From contig CAJUFK010000100.1 in NCBI GenBank assembly GCA_910585535.1, positions 1 through 12,266 of the forward strand: a stretch of DNA of 12,266 nucleotides, read 5' to 3'. Shown in pieces: positions 1 through 5,646 of this stretch. The first letter of the stretch is position 1. Each line of letters begins with the position of its first letter. The DNA comes from an uncultured Angelakisella sp. Lineage in GTDB: Bacteria; Bacillota; Clostridia; Oscillospirales; Ruminococcaceae. Below the pieces are notes generated by a model. The model saw nothing but the letters and a program-made list of their open reading frames with translations, did not search any database and was not told the origin of the DNA. The translations under genes and the position numbers were made by a program.

Positions 1-72
1 GCGGCTCTTAGCGCGGAGATCGGGCGAAACACCCCAAAACGAGCCAAACAAAAAAGGCCGCGCAAAAACAAC

Positions 73-112
73 GAAGCTAAGAAAGGGCGCAAAGCCATCC
101 TTTCTTAGCTTC
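73..112. repeat. Perfect 14-bp inverted repeat (hairpin)
   Basis: GAAGCTAAGAAAGG (73-86) is exactly complementary to CCTTTCTTAGCTTC (99-112), with a 12-nt loop. On the minus strand it is preceded by GAGAAAAA; on neither strand is it followed by a clean T-run of the kind expected for a strong terminator, although TCTTTTTCTC (111-120) follows on the plus strand and could act as a weak one. The bases resemble part of the hairpin-rich element at 4089-4220 (shared AAGAAGC-AAGAAA and TGCGCCC words), so it may be part of an interspersed non-coding repeat. That relation is an inference from short shared words. Confidence 0.6.
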
Positions 113-205
113 TTTTTCTCGAAGTGACAAGCGCGGCCGGTAACGTGCCTGCCCCTGGCGCAGCCGCAGGGAGCGCCTCCACCTTCCCGTACTGCGTCGC
201 TCCCC

Positions 206-239
206 TTCAAAACAGGGCCCAAAGGGCCCGCTTTTTGAA
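206..239. repeat. Nested inverted repeat
   Basis: TTCAAAA (206-212) pairs with TTTTGAA (233-239), and inside it GGGCCC (215-220) pairs with GGGCCC (224-229) around an AAA loop, giving a long imperfect hairpin. There is no following T-run. GTCGCTCCCC (196-205) just to its left is identical, on the other strand, to GGGGAGCGAC at 4168-4177. The role is unknown. Confidence 0.5.
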
Positions 240-316
240 CGGGCGCACCTCCGTTCCCGACCGTCAGCATTAAGACGCAATCACACAGCGCCCTGGATTT
301 TCCTCTAAAAAACCTC

Positions 317-347
317 TTGCTTTTTTTTAGAAACATGGTAACATAAT
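317..347 (+). promoter_or_regulatory. Candidate sigma-A promoter of the chemoreceptor gene
   Basis: TTGCTT (317-322) could serve as -35, with either TAACAT (339-344, 16-bp spacer) or CATAAT (342-347, 19-bp spacer) as -10. Neither pairing is ideal. I looked for a sigma-D (motility-type) promoter, TAAA then GCCGATAA, and did not find one. The AT-rich composition and position about 75 bases before the start codon support a promoter here, but the exact boxes are uncertain. Confidence 0.35.
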
Positions 348-401
348 ACTTGGTATTTTTTCCTCAAACGACCTAAATTGGCGGCAAATCAATCTTACCT
401 A

Positions 402-407
402 TGGGGA
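402..407 (+). promoter_or_regulatory. Ribosome binding site that sets the chemoreceptor start
   Basis: GGGGAG lies 11 nt before the ATG at 419 and overlaps the in-frame ATG at 401. The upstream ATG has no purine-rich site before it (AATCTTACCT precedes it). The start at 419, giving MTTKKQKRIGKK, is therefore preferred. It also places the positive N-terminus directly before the first membrane helix, as is usual for chemoreceptors. Confidence 0.75.
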
Positions 408-418
408 GTGTTTCAAAC

Positions 419-2059
419 ATGACTACAAAAAAGCAAAAGCGGATCGGGAAAAAGGTGGGGAACCTTGTCGCCATCATGTTGGTGGTGGCGATGGTCGTCG
501 TTTCCTTTTTAGGGATTGTTATGTCCTACCAAATCACCCTTCGTATGCTTCGGGACAAATGTGTCAGCGGAACCAACGTCTTGGCCTTTGCTCTCCAAAC
601 CGGAGGCCTTCCGGAGGATATGAACGCTTTCCTGGATGAACTCAAGGTTCGCCAGGGCTGTGAATTCACCATCTTTGAGGGGGATGTGCGGGCCTACACC
701 ACCATTACCCAGAACGGGCAGCGGATGCTGGGCACTACCCTATCCCCCGATATTGCCGATGTCGTCCTGAAGAAGGGCCAGTCCTATGTTGGGGAAAGCA
801 ACATTTTAGGGGTCACCCACCTCTGCTCCTACGTTCCCACCCAGGATGCCAATGGCCAGATAGACGGGCTCATCTTTGCGGGGATCTCTAAATCCAGCAT
901 TATGGATCAGGTGTATCTCACCATTTTCCTTTCCTGCGTTGTTGGCTTTGTGATGATGGTCATTTTTATTCTTATCCTGACCTGGTACCTTAAGAATGTG
1001 GTTTCCCGTCCCCTGGCCGCCTTGACCCAGCTGGCCCAGACCATGGACCAGGGCGAACTGGGGCTTCAGAGCCGCCGCTCTATGACGGTGGACATTCATT
1101 CCGATGACGAGATCGGCATTCTGGCCCAAAGCTTTGGCAGTACCATCCAGCGGCTTCGGGGCTACATCGGAGAGATCTCCGACGTGCTGGAAGCGGTTGC
1201 GGGAGGCGACCTTACCGTAACTACCCGCCAGAACTACATAGGGGACTTTGCCTCCATTAAGGTCTCTATGGAAGCAATCATCGCCAAGCTGGGCGAGACT
1301 ATGGCCCAGATCGTCTCCAGCGCCGAGCAGGTCTCCGCCGGAGCCGACCAGATGTCCAGCGGAGCCCAGGCCCTCAGCCAGGGGGCCATGGAGCAGGCCA
1401 GCACCCTGGAGGGCCTGAAAGAGACCATTGACAGCATCTCCATCCACATAAAGGGTACGGCCAACAATGCCCAGGAGGCCAACAACCAGTCCAACACGGT
1501 AAACGGCCAAGTCCAGGAAAGCAACCAGAAGATGCAGGCGATGATTTCCGCCATGGAGGAGATCAACGCCAGTTCCAGTGAGATCGGAAAGATCATCAAG
1601 GCGATTGAGGACATCGCTTTCCAGACCAACATTCTGGCCCTTAACGCCGCCGTGGAGGCCGCCCGGGCCGGGGCCGCCGGCAAGGGCTTCGCTGTGGTTG
1701 CCGACGAAGTGCGGAACCTGGCCAGCAAGTCCGCCGACGCCTCCAAGAGTACCTCTGCCCTTATTGAAAGCTCTCTGGCCGCTGTGGAAAAGGGCACCCG
1801 GATCGCCAACGAGACCGCCGCCCAGCTGGACCGCGTGGTCGTTGGGGCCGGTGAAGTAATGACCAGCATCAACGCCATTGCCGCCGCTTCCAAGGAGCAG
1901 GCCGAGGCTGTGGCTCAGGTCCAGACCCAGATCGGTGAGATCTCCGATGTTGTGACCACCAACTCGGCTACCGCCGAGGAAAGCGCCGCCACCAGCGAAG
2001 AGCTAAGCGCCCAGGCCCGGATGCTGGAGGAGATGACCTCCTCCTTCCGGTTGCGCTGA
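419..2059 (+). CDS. Methyl-accepting chemotaxis protein with Cache-like sensor
   Basis: This is a transmembrane chemoreceptor of 546 residues that would pass ligand signals to CheA/CheW. A basic N-terminus is followed by membrane helix 1 (about 13-35). An extracellular domain of about 130 residues (38-165) has the look of a single Cache domain (TTITQNGQR, GQSYVGESNILGV, YVPTQDANGQIDGLIFAG). Membrane helix 2 spans about 167-190, then a HAMP segment (191-250) and a further HAMP-like stretch (250-290). The signalling domain runs from about 290 to the end. The conserved hairpin tip is intact at about 392-430 (IEDIAFQTNILALNAAVEAARAG, then GKGFAVVADEVRNLA). The protein ends SSFRLR and has no C-terminal pentapeptide for CheR/CheB docking. 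It stands alone, with no chemotaxis genes next to it, and converges on an amino acid transporter. The ligand cannot be read from the sequence; an amino or organic acid is plausible for Cache domains. Confidence 0.95.
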   Translation: MTTKKQKRIGKKVGNLVAIMLVVAMVVVSFLGIVMSYQITLRMLRDKCVSGTNVLAFALQTGGLPEDMNAFLDELKVRQGCEFTIFEGDVRAYTTITQNGQRMLGTTLSPDIADVVLKKGQSYVGESNILGVTHLCSYVPTQDANGQIDGLIFAGISKSSIMDQVYLTIFLSCVVGFVMMVIFILILTWYLKNVVSRPLAALTQLAQTMDQGELGLQSRRSMTVDIHSDDEIGILAQSFGSTIQRLRGYIGEISDVLEAVAGGDLTVTTRQNYIGDFASIKVSMEAIIAKLGETMAQIVSSAEQVSAGADQMSSGAQALSQGAMEQASTLEGLKETIDSISIHIKGTANNAQEANNQSNTVNGQVQESNQKMQAMISAMEEINASSSEIGKIIKAIEDIAFQTNILALNAAVEAARAGAAGKGFAVVADEVRNLASKSADASKSTSALIESSLAAVEKGTRIANETAAQLDRVVVGAGEVMTSINAIAAASKEQAEAVAQVQTQIGEISDVVTTNSATAEESAATSEELSAQARMLEEMTSSFRLR

Positions 2060-2075
2060 CACCCCAACAAGGCAT

Positions 2076-2108
2076 AAAAAATCCCCCTGCTGTGCAGGGG
2101 GATTTTTT
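2076..2108. terminator. Two-way intrinsic terminator
   Basis: A perfect 15-bp stem (2076-2090 with 2094-2108) closes on a 3-nt loop. The GC core ATCCCCCTGC is flanked by six A's on the left and six T's on the right, so both strands get a stem followed by a U-run. It sits between the convergent ends of the chemoreceptor gene (2059) and the amino acid transporter ATPase gene (2112), and should stop transcription from both sides. Confidence 0.95.
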
Positions 2109-2111
2109 GCA

Positions 2112-2849
2112 TCACGCTTGGATATACCGGGATAGAAACTCCCGGGTTCTGGGATTCTGGGGGTTCTGGAAGATGTCCTGGGGGGCGCCCTCCTCGGCGA
2201 TGATCCCTTTGTCCATAAACACCACGCGGGTGCTGACGTCCCGGGCAAAGCCCATTTCGTGGGTGACCACAATCATGGTAAGGCCCTCCTTGGCCAGGCC
2301 CTTCATCACCTCCAGAACGCCCCCCACCATCTCGGGATCCAGGGCGGAGGTGGGTTCGTCGAAGAGGAGAACCTCCGGATCCATGCAGAGGGCCCGGGCA
2401 ATGGCCACCCGCTGCTTCTGCCCACCGGAGAGCTGGGCCGGGGAGGCCCCCAAGAAGTCCTTCATCCCCACCTTCTCCAGGAAGAAAAGGGCTTTCTGCC
2501 GGGCCTCCTCCTTGTTCCGCTTGAGGACACGGGTCTGGCCCACCATGCAGTTTTTAAGGACATCCATATTGCTGAAAAGGTTGAAGGACTGAAAAACCAT
2601 TCCCACCTGGGTGCGATAGTGGTTCACGTCCATTCTTCCCTGGAGGATGTTCTGGCCGTGAACCAGGATCTCCCCGGCGTCGGGGGTCTCCAGCAGATTG
2701 ATGCACCGCAGAAGGGTGGATTTGCCGGAGCCAGAGGCACCGATAAGGCAGATGACCTCCCCGGGGGCGACGCTGAACCGGATGTCGTTTAGAACCTCCA
2801 GCTGGCCGAAATGCTTTTTCAGGCCGCGAATCTCGATGATGTTTTCCAT
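2112..2849 (-). CDS. Polar amino acid ABC transporter, ATP-binding protein
   Basis: This is the cytoplasmic ATPase (245 residues, normal length for the GlnQ/HisP family) that powers amino acid import. All ATPase motifs are intact: Walker A GASGSGKST (37-45), Q-loop Gln87 in VFQSFNLF, signature LSGGQ (140-144), Walker B LLFDE (161-165) followed by PTSALDP, and the switch His197 in VVTHEMGFA. The start has a GGAGG site 8 nt upstream. It is the last gene of its operon, 15 nt after the permease gene, and ends at the two-way terminator. The family is certain. GlnQ-like proteins serve glutamine, glutamate, arginine, histidine or cystine systems, and the substrate cannot be decided from the ATPase. 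Confidence 0.96.
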   Translation of the reverse strand: MENIIEIRGLKKHFGQLEVLNDIRFSVAPGEVICLIGASGSGKSTLLRCINLLETPDAGEILVHGQNILQGRMDVNHYRTQVGMVFQSFNLFSNMDVLKNCMVGQTRVLKRNKEEARQKALFFLEKVGMKDFLGASPAQLSGGQKQRVAIARALCMDPEVLLFDEPTSALDPEMVGGVLEVMKGLAKEGLTMIVVTHEMGFARDVSTRVVFMDKGIIAEEGAPQDIFQNPQNPRTREFLSRYIQA

Positions 2850-2864
2850 ACAGGCCGCCTCCTC

Positions 2865-3611
2865 TTAAAATGTGGGGTTCCCGGGCACCGTCTGGGAGGC
2901 CGGGAAACTGGACCTGGGCCGGCCCATCCGCTTTTCAATAAGGCCCAGGATCCGGGTGGTGGTAAAGGTGAGAACCAGATAGATAGAGGCGGTGATGGCC
3001 ATGGTCTGGGTAAAGAGGAAGATGCTCCCCCCCACCCCGATGGACTGGAAGTAAAGGTCGGTAACCGAGATGGCGCTGAGGACCGAGGTATCCTTGATGT
3101 TCACCACGAATTCATTGCCGATAGCGGGGAAGGAGTTTTTGACGGCCTGGGGCAGCACCACCAGAAGCATGGTCTGCATGGAGGTCATGCCGATGCTCCG
3201 GGCGGCCTCGGTCTGGCCGGGGTCCACGCTTTGGATGCCGGCCCGGATAATCTCCGCCATATAGGCCCCGGTGTTCACCGAGACGATGAAGATACCCGCC
3301 GTCACCGGCTTCCAGTTAAAAACCGGCTTGAGGAGGTAATACAGAAAAACGCTTTGGACGATCATGGGAGTCCCCCGGAACACCTCGATGTAGATGCTGG
3401 TAAGGGCGTGGACCAGGCGCTTTCCGATCCGCACGCCCAGGGAGTCCCGAGGCTCCACCTTCACCGCCCGGACGCTGCCCACCAGCAGCCCAATGACCAG
3501 GCCGATGACAGTACCGGTAAGGGAGATAAGCAGGGTGACCTTGGTCCCTGCCCAAAAGAGGGGCCAGTACCGCTGGGCGATCTCCAGGACCTTTGCGAAA
3601 AACTCAGCCAT
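2865..3611 (-). CDS. Polar amino acid ABC transporter, permease
   Basis: This is an integral membrane subunit of 248 residues, of the HisM/GlnP family (His/Glu/Gln/Arg/opine permeases). Hydrophobic segments lie at about 20-47, 70-95, 101-122, 145-156 (short) and 198-225. The family marker FRGTPMIVQ is at 78-86. The EAA loop that docks on the ATPase is intact at about 128-157 (SVDPGQTEAARSIGMT and on to LPQA). Only one permease gene is present, so it probably works as a homodimer. AGAAAGGA precedes the start at 3611. It lies 33 nt after the small membrane protein gene and 15 nt before the ATPase gene, all on the same strand, so the three are probably co-transcribed. Confidence 0.95.
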   Translation of the reverse strand: MAEFFAKVLEIAQRYWPLFWAGTKVTLLISLTGTVIGLVIGLLVGSVRAVKVEPRDSLGVRIGKRLVHALTSIYIEVFRGTPMIVQSVFLYYLLKPVFNWKPVTAGIFIVSVNTGAYMAEIIRAGIQSVDPGQTEAARSIGMTSMQTMLLVVLPQAVKNSFPAIGNEFVVNIKDTSVLSAISVTDLYFQSIGVGGSIFLFTQTMAITASIYLVLTFTTTRILGLIEKRMGRPRSSFPASQTVPGNPTF

Positions 3612-3644
3612 TGATTCCGTTCCTTTCTGCCGCCGCCAGGGCGG

Positions 3645-3917
3645 TCACTTTGTCTTTACCAGGACGATGCGGGTGCTGTCGCTCAGATAGGTCGTGCCGT
3701 TGATGGTCACCTGGATCTGGTCCCCCTCGGCAAAATCGGTCCAGGACTCCACCGGGCCCTCCACGCACTGGCCGTTGGGCAGGGCGATGTAGGCGTAGTC
3801 GTAGTAAAAGTGGGTATCCAACAGGGAACGGTTGCAGGAGGTGGTGGCGAAGGCCAGGGCCAGGATGACAAGGAGCAGCAGGACGGCAGCTGTGACAGGC
3901 AGGATTGCTTTTTTCAT
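3645..3917 (-). CDS. Small membrane-anchored protein of unknown function
   Basis: It encodes 90 residues. Lys2-Lys3 is followed by one hydrophobic helix (about 4-25), then TTSCNRS and a soluble tail of about 60 residues. The tail resembles a short beta-rich module (YIALPNGQCVEGPVESWTD, then DGDQ-like EGDQIQVTINGTTYLSDSTRIVL). I recall similar short proteins in clostridial genomes without assigned function, but could not check this. Cys28 might be lipidated, but the preceding residues (TTS) make a poor lipobox. The start at 3917 is chosen because GGAGGAAACA lies 3 nt upstream; a longer frame beginning at 4034 runs through promoter DNA. It lies between the binding-protein and permease genes and has its own good promoter at 3961-3989. 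A role with the transporter is only suggested by position. Confidence 0.75.
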   Translation of the reverse strand: MKKAILPVTAAVLLLLVILALAFATTSCNRSLLDTHFYYDYAYIALPNGQCVEGPVESWTDFAEGDQIQVTINGTTYLSDSTRIVLVKTK

Positions 3918-3960
3918 AGTTGTTTCCTCCGGTTTCGGTGGTTGCGGTGTGTACCGTCCT

Positions 3961-3989
3961 ATTATAAGGGGAACCGGGGGGCGGTTCAA
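3961..3989 (-). promoter_or_regulatory. Sigma-A-like promoter inside the amino acid transporter cluster
   Basis: Read on the minus strand, TTGAAC (3989-3984) is followed after exactly 17 bp by a perfect TATAAT (3966-3961). The start codon of the small membrane protein is about 45 nt further on. The spacer and part of the -35 hold a perfect inverted repeat, GAACCG (3971-3976) with CGGTTC (3982-3987) around five G's, which could be an operator. This lets the small protein, permease and ATPase be transcribed without the binding-protein gene. Confidence 0.7.
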
Positions 3990-4029
3990 GGGGGAGGGGG
4001 AGGTTTTTCTTAATTTAGGGGGCTGAGGT

Positions 4030-4059
4030 TGCAAAACACCCCACTGGGGTGTATTTGCA
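4030..4059. repeat. Imperfect 30-base palindrome (hairpin)
   Basis: TGCAAAACACCCC (4030-4042) pairs with GGGGTGTATTTGCA (4046-4059) around an ACT loop, giving 13 bp with one bulged A. It lies just upstream (on the minus strand) of the internal promoter and next to the larger hairpin element. Neither strand has a T-run directly after it, so it is not a standard terminator, but it could stop or slow read-through from the binding-protein gene. Confidence 0.6.
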
Positions 4060-4088
4060 GGATAGCTGGGTGCAGGGCGAGCAGGCTT

Positions 4089-4220
4089 CTTCTTTCTTTT
4101 TTTCTTTCAAAAAGAAAGAAGCAAAGAAAAATGCGCCCTCCGGTATTTGGGGTATTTCGCTCCCTGCGGGGAGCGACCAGGGCGTTGCCCCTGGACCCTA
4201 CCGCCCTTTGAAAAGGGCGG
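4089..4220. repeat. Hairpin-array intergenic element
   Basis: Four inverted repeats follow one another: 4089-4101 with 4109-4121 (13 bp, polypyrimidine/polypurine), 4157-4164 with 4169-4176 (8 bp), 4177-4182 with 4189-4194 (6 bp) and 4201-4209 with 4212-4220 (9 bp, CCGCCCTTT). The stretch has no gene. Its words (AAGAAGCAAAGAAAAATGCGCCC style, GCCCCTGGACCC, CCGCCCTTTGAAAAGGGCGG) look like non-coding elements I associate with intergenic regions of clostridial genomes, and short words recur at 73-205 of this window. It separates the binding-protein gene from the rest of the transporter cluster. Confidence 0.6.
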
Positions 4221-4301
4221 CCCTAAACTTTCCTTGGCTCGATTGATACACTTCTGCTGTCTATGTCTCCAGGCACCTGCTATCGCCCTGTACAGCGTCA
4301 T

Positions 4302-4345
4302 GCCGCGCAGCGGCGGGTAGGGTGTGCCTGCCGACGCTTGTCGGC
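4302..4345 (-). promoter_or_regulatory. Hairpins just after the amino acid binding-protein gene
   Basis: GCCGAC (4330-4335) pairs with GTCGGC (4340-4345), touching the TAG stop codon, and GCCGC (4302-4306) pairs with GCGGC (4310-4314). There is no U-run after either on the minus strand, so they are not classical terminators. They could protect the 3' end of the binding-protein mRNA. Confidence 0.4.
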
Positions 4346-5217
4346 TAGCCGTTGGCGGGCTGGCGGGAGACGGCGTCGGTCATCCACTGATTGCGGGTGT
4401 CAGCATCGATGGTGTCCAAAGCAGCCTGAATGGCGTTCAACAACTCGGTGTTGCCCTTTTTAACCGCAATGGAAACCGTGGTGTCCGCCTCAAAGCCCTT
4501 GCCGGCCTCGAACCGCACGATAGAAAGGCTGGGGTTGCTGGTGACCACGCCGGTGGCCACGGGCAGCTCGGCGGTAAGAGCGTCGGCCTCGCCGTTCTGG
4601 AGAGAAACCACCATAAGGGGATAGCTCTGAAGGGGGGTCATGTGGTTGACGCTGGGGATCTGGTCGATGATGTCATCGTAGAGGGTGTTCTGCTGACCCT
4701 GAACATTCTTGCCGGTGAAGTCGGCCAGGGAAGTTGCGTTTGCCAGGGCGTCGTCCCCCCGGACAATGCAGACCATTTCGGACTCATAGTAGGGGGTGGT
4801 GAAGTCGGCATTCTCCTTCCGCTCCGGGGTGGCAGTCATGCCGGCGATGATGGCGTCGATCTCCCCAGAGGTGACGGCGGGCTCCAAACCCTCCCAGGAC
4901 AGCTTCTTGATGACCAGCTCCATCCCCATCTTGTCGGCCAGGGTCTTGGCCATCATCACATCGTAGCCGCCGGCGTGACCTGCGCTTTCCAGCGGAACAG
5001 AAAACTCATCGCTCTCCACCTGGGTCCAGTTAAAGGGGGCATAGTTGCATTCCATGCCAACGGTAAAGGTCTTCTTCTCCGCAGGAGCGGTGGAACCACC
5101 GTCGTTTCCGGAGGCCGGAGCAGAGGACCCGCCGTTGTTGCCGCCGCAGCCGGCCAGCAGGGAAAGGGTCGCCGCCGCTGCCAGAATAGCGGCCAAAAAT
5201 CTTCTCTGATTCATCAT
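4345..5217 (-). CDS. Polar amino acid ABC transporter, substrate-binding lipoprotein
   Basis: This is the extracytoplasmic receptor (290 residues) that captures an amino acid for the permease and ATPase encoded downstream. The signal peptide has a lipobox LAGC with Cys24, so the protein is membrane-anchored. A Gly/Ser/Ala-rich linker (25-48) leads to a family 3 solute-binding domain (about 49-285). Family signatures are present: NYAPF (58-62), GGYDVMMAK (83-91), and AGMTATPERK (125-134), whose Arg133 typically binds the ligand carboxylate, then FTTPYY (139-144). The loop between NYAPF and GGYDV is longer than usual (about 20 residues). The start at 5217 has GGAG 9 nt upstream; the second ATG at 5214 is possible, and the further-upstream ATG at 5256 lies before the ribosome site and adds a hydrophilic tail, so it is rejected. 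Specificity (Arg, Gln, Cys or other) cannot be settled. Confidence 0.94.
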   Translation of the reverse strand: MMNQRRFLAAILAAAATLSLLAGCGGNNGGSSAPASGNDGGSTAPAEKKTFTVGMECNYAPFNWTQVESDEFSVPLESAGHAGGYDVMMAKTLADKMGMELVIKKLSWEGLEPAVTSGEIDAIIAGMTATPERKENADFTTPYYESEMVCIVRGDDALANATSLADFTGKNVQGQQNTLYDDIIDQIPSVNHMTPLQSYPLMVVSLQNGEADALTAELPVATGVVTSNPSLSIVRFEAGKGFEADTTVSIAVKKGNTELLNAIQAALDTIDADTRNQWMTDAVSRQPANG

Positions 5218-5326
5218 AGGTGAAAACTCCTTTGTCTTTGTTGTTGTTCTTCGCACAGGCTTTTCTATCCTCCCAAGGCCTTCGCGCTAAGGTCCGGGGC
5301 GATTCTTGCCTGGTCGACTGCACCCA

Positions 5327-5355
5327 ATTTTACCGGGATGCAAGCCCCCCGTCAA
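5327..5355 (-). promoter_or_regulatory. Sigma-A-like promoter of the amino acid binding-protein gene
   Basis: On the minus strand TTGACG (5355-5350) is followed after 17 bp by TAAAAT (5332-5327), each 5 of 6 to consensus. The predicted transcript would start near 5320 and carry a leader of about 100 nt before the start codon at 5217. Confidence 0.65.
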
Positions 5356-5485
5356 CTTTTGTTGCCACTATAATTCCATCTTATTGCTTCACGCTAAATT
5401 CAGAAAATGGTTTTGAAGCAGTTTCGTGAATTTTAACAACTAAATTGCCGCAGCCTTGTGTATCCTGGTAGAAGAAGGCAGAAAA

Positions 5486-5507
5486 ACGATACATTTACGA
5501 TACATTT
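5486..5507 (+). promoter_or_regulatory. Perfect tandem 11-bp repeat, candidate activator site
   Basis: ACGATACATTT occurs twice with no gap (5486-5496 and 5497-5507). A degenerate copy, ATGAATCATTC (7 of 11 matches), sits in the same 11-bp register at 5519-5529, ending 6 bp before the TATAAT at 5536. Head-to-tail repeats with one helical turn spacing are typical of OmpR/PhoB-family response regulators (known for that family). The promoter lacks a recognisable -35, which fits activator dependence. The regulator itself is not encoded in this window. Confidence 0.55.
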
Positions 5508-5535
5508 TTGCCATCCCAATGAATCATTCTTCAAT

Positions 5536-5541
5536 TATAAT
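5536..5541 (+). promoter_or_regulatory. -10 box of the second transporter operon
   Basis: A perfect TATAAT stands about 105 nt before the binding-protein start codon. At 16 to 18 bp upstream there is only ATCCCA-like sequence, far from TTGACA. TTGCCA at 5508-5513 is 22 bp away, which is too far. The box also reads as TATAAT on the minus strand one base over (ATTATAAT). Confidence 0.55.
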
Positions 5542-5560
5542 AGGGACTGTAGGAGGGCGG

Positions 5561-5592
5561 ACAAAATTCCCCTTCTGCGAACGAATTTCCCC
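5561..5592 (+). repeat. Two 12-bp direct repeats in the leader
   Basis: ACAAAATTCCCC (5561-5572) and ACGAATTTCCCC (5581-5592) match at 10 of 12 positions and start exactly 20 bp apart, downstream of the predicted transcription start. They could be a repressor site or an RNA element. A short hairpin CCGCC-TGAC-GGCGG follows near 5600-5614. The function is unknown. Confidence 0.4.
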
Positions 5593-5646
5593 GTTACGCC
5601 CCGCCTGACGGCGGAACCATTCTAAAACCAAGGGAGGAAACAAGTC

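Larger units (their letters stand above)
1..400. other. Non-coding upstream region with hairpins
   Basis: I find no convincing gene in these 400 bases. The left part is GC-rich and carries two clear inverted repeats (73-112 and 206-239). The right part, from about 290, is AT-rich and is the likely promoter and leader of the chemoreceptor gene. A third, AT-rich inverted repeat (304-312 with 323-331, 9 bp, 10-nt loop) lies in the candidate promoter and overlaps its -35. A 67-codon minus-strand frame at 77-280 is very Arg-rich, has no visible ribosome binding site and lies over the hairpins, so I do not call it a gene. Confidence 0.6.
5218..5646. other. Divergent intergenic region between two transporter operons
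   Basis: These 429 bases hold no gene. They contain the minus-strand promoter of the amino acid binding-protein gene (5327-5355), and the plus-strand control region of the second transporter: tandem 11-bp repeats (5486-5507), TATAAT (5536-5541) and a leader with spaced repeats (5561-5592). Between the two, TGCTTCA (5385-5391) and TGAAGCA (5414-5420), and TTCACG (5389-5394) and CGTGAA (5425-5430), form overlapping inverted repeats that could bind a regulator of either side. Confidence 0.6.

Noticed and set aside
77..280. 67-codon minus-strand frame in the left non-coding region
   Set aside because: Arg-rich, no ribosome binding site visible, and it covers two strong hairpins; more likely a translation of repeat DNA.
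401..418. Earlier ATG for the chemoreceptor
   Set aside because: The ribosome binding site GGGGAG lies within and after this ATG and points to the ATG at 419.
3918..4034. 39-codon N-terminal extension of the small membrane protein
   Set aside because: It runs through the TTGAAC-17-TATAAT promoter and the ribosome binding site, and gives a Pro-rich stretch before a normal membrane anchor.
4029..4246. Short plus-strand frames in the hairpin element
   Set aside because: They are translations of inverted repeats and poly-pyrimidine tracts, without ribosome binding sites or recognisable domains.
5218..5320. Possible riboswitch in the 100-nt leader of the amino acid binding-protein gene
   Set aside because: Only a weak bulged GGCCTT/AAGGTCC stem is visible, and I recognise no riboswitch class or terminator/antiterminator pair.
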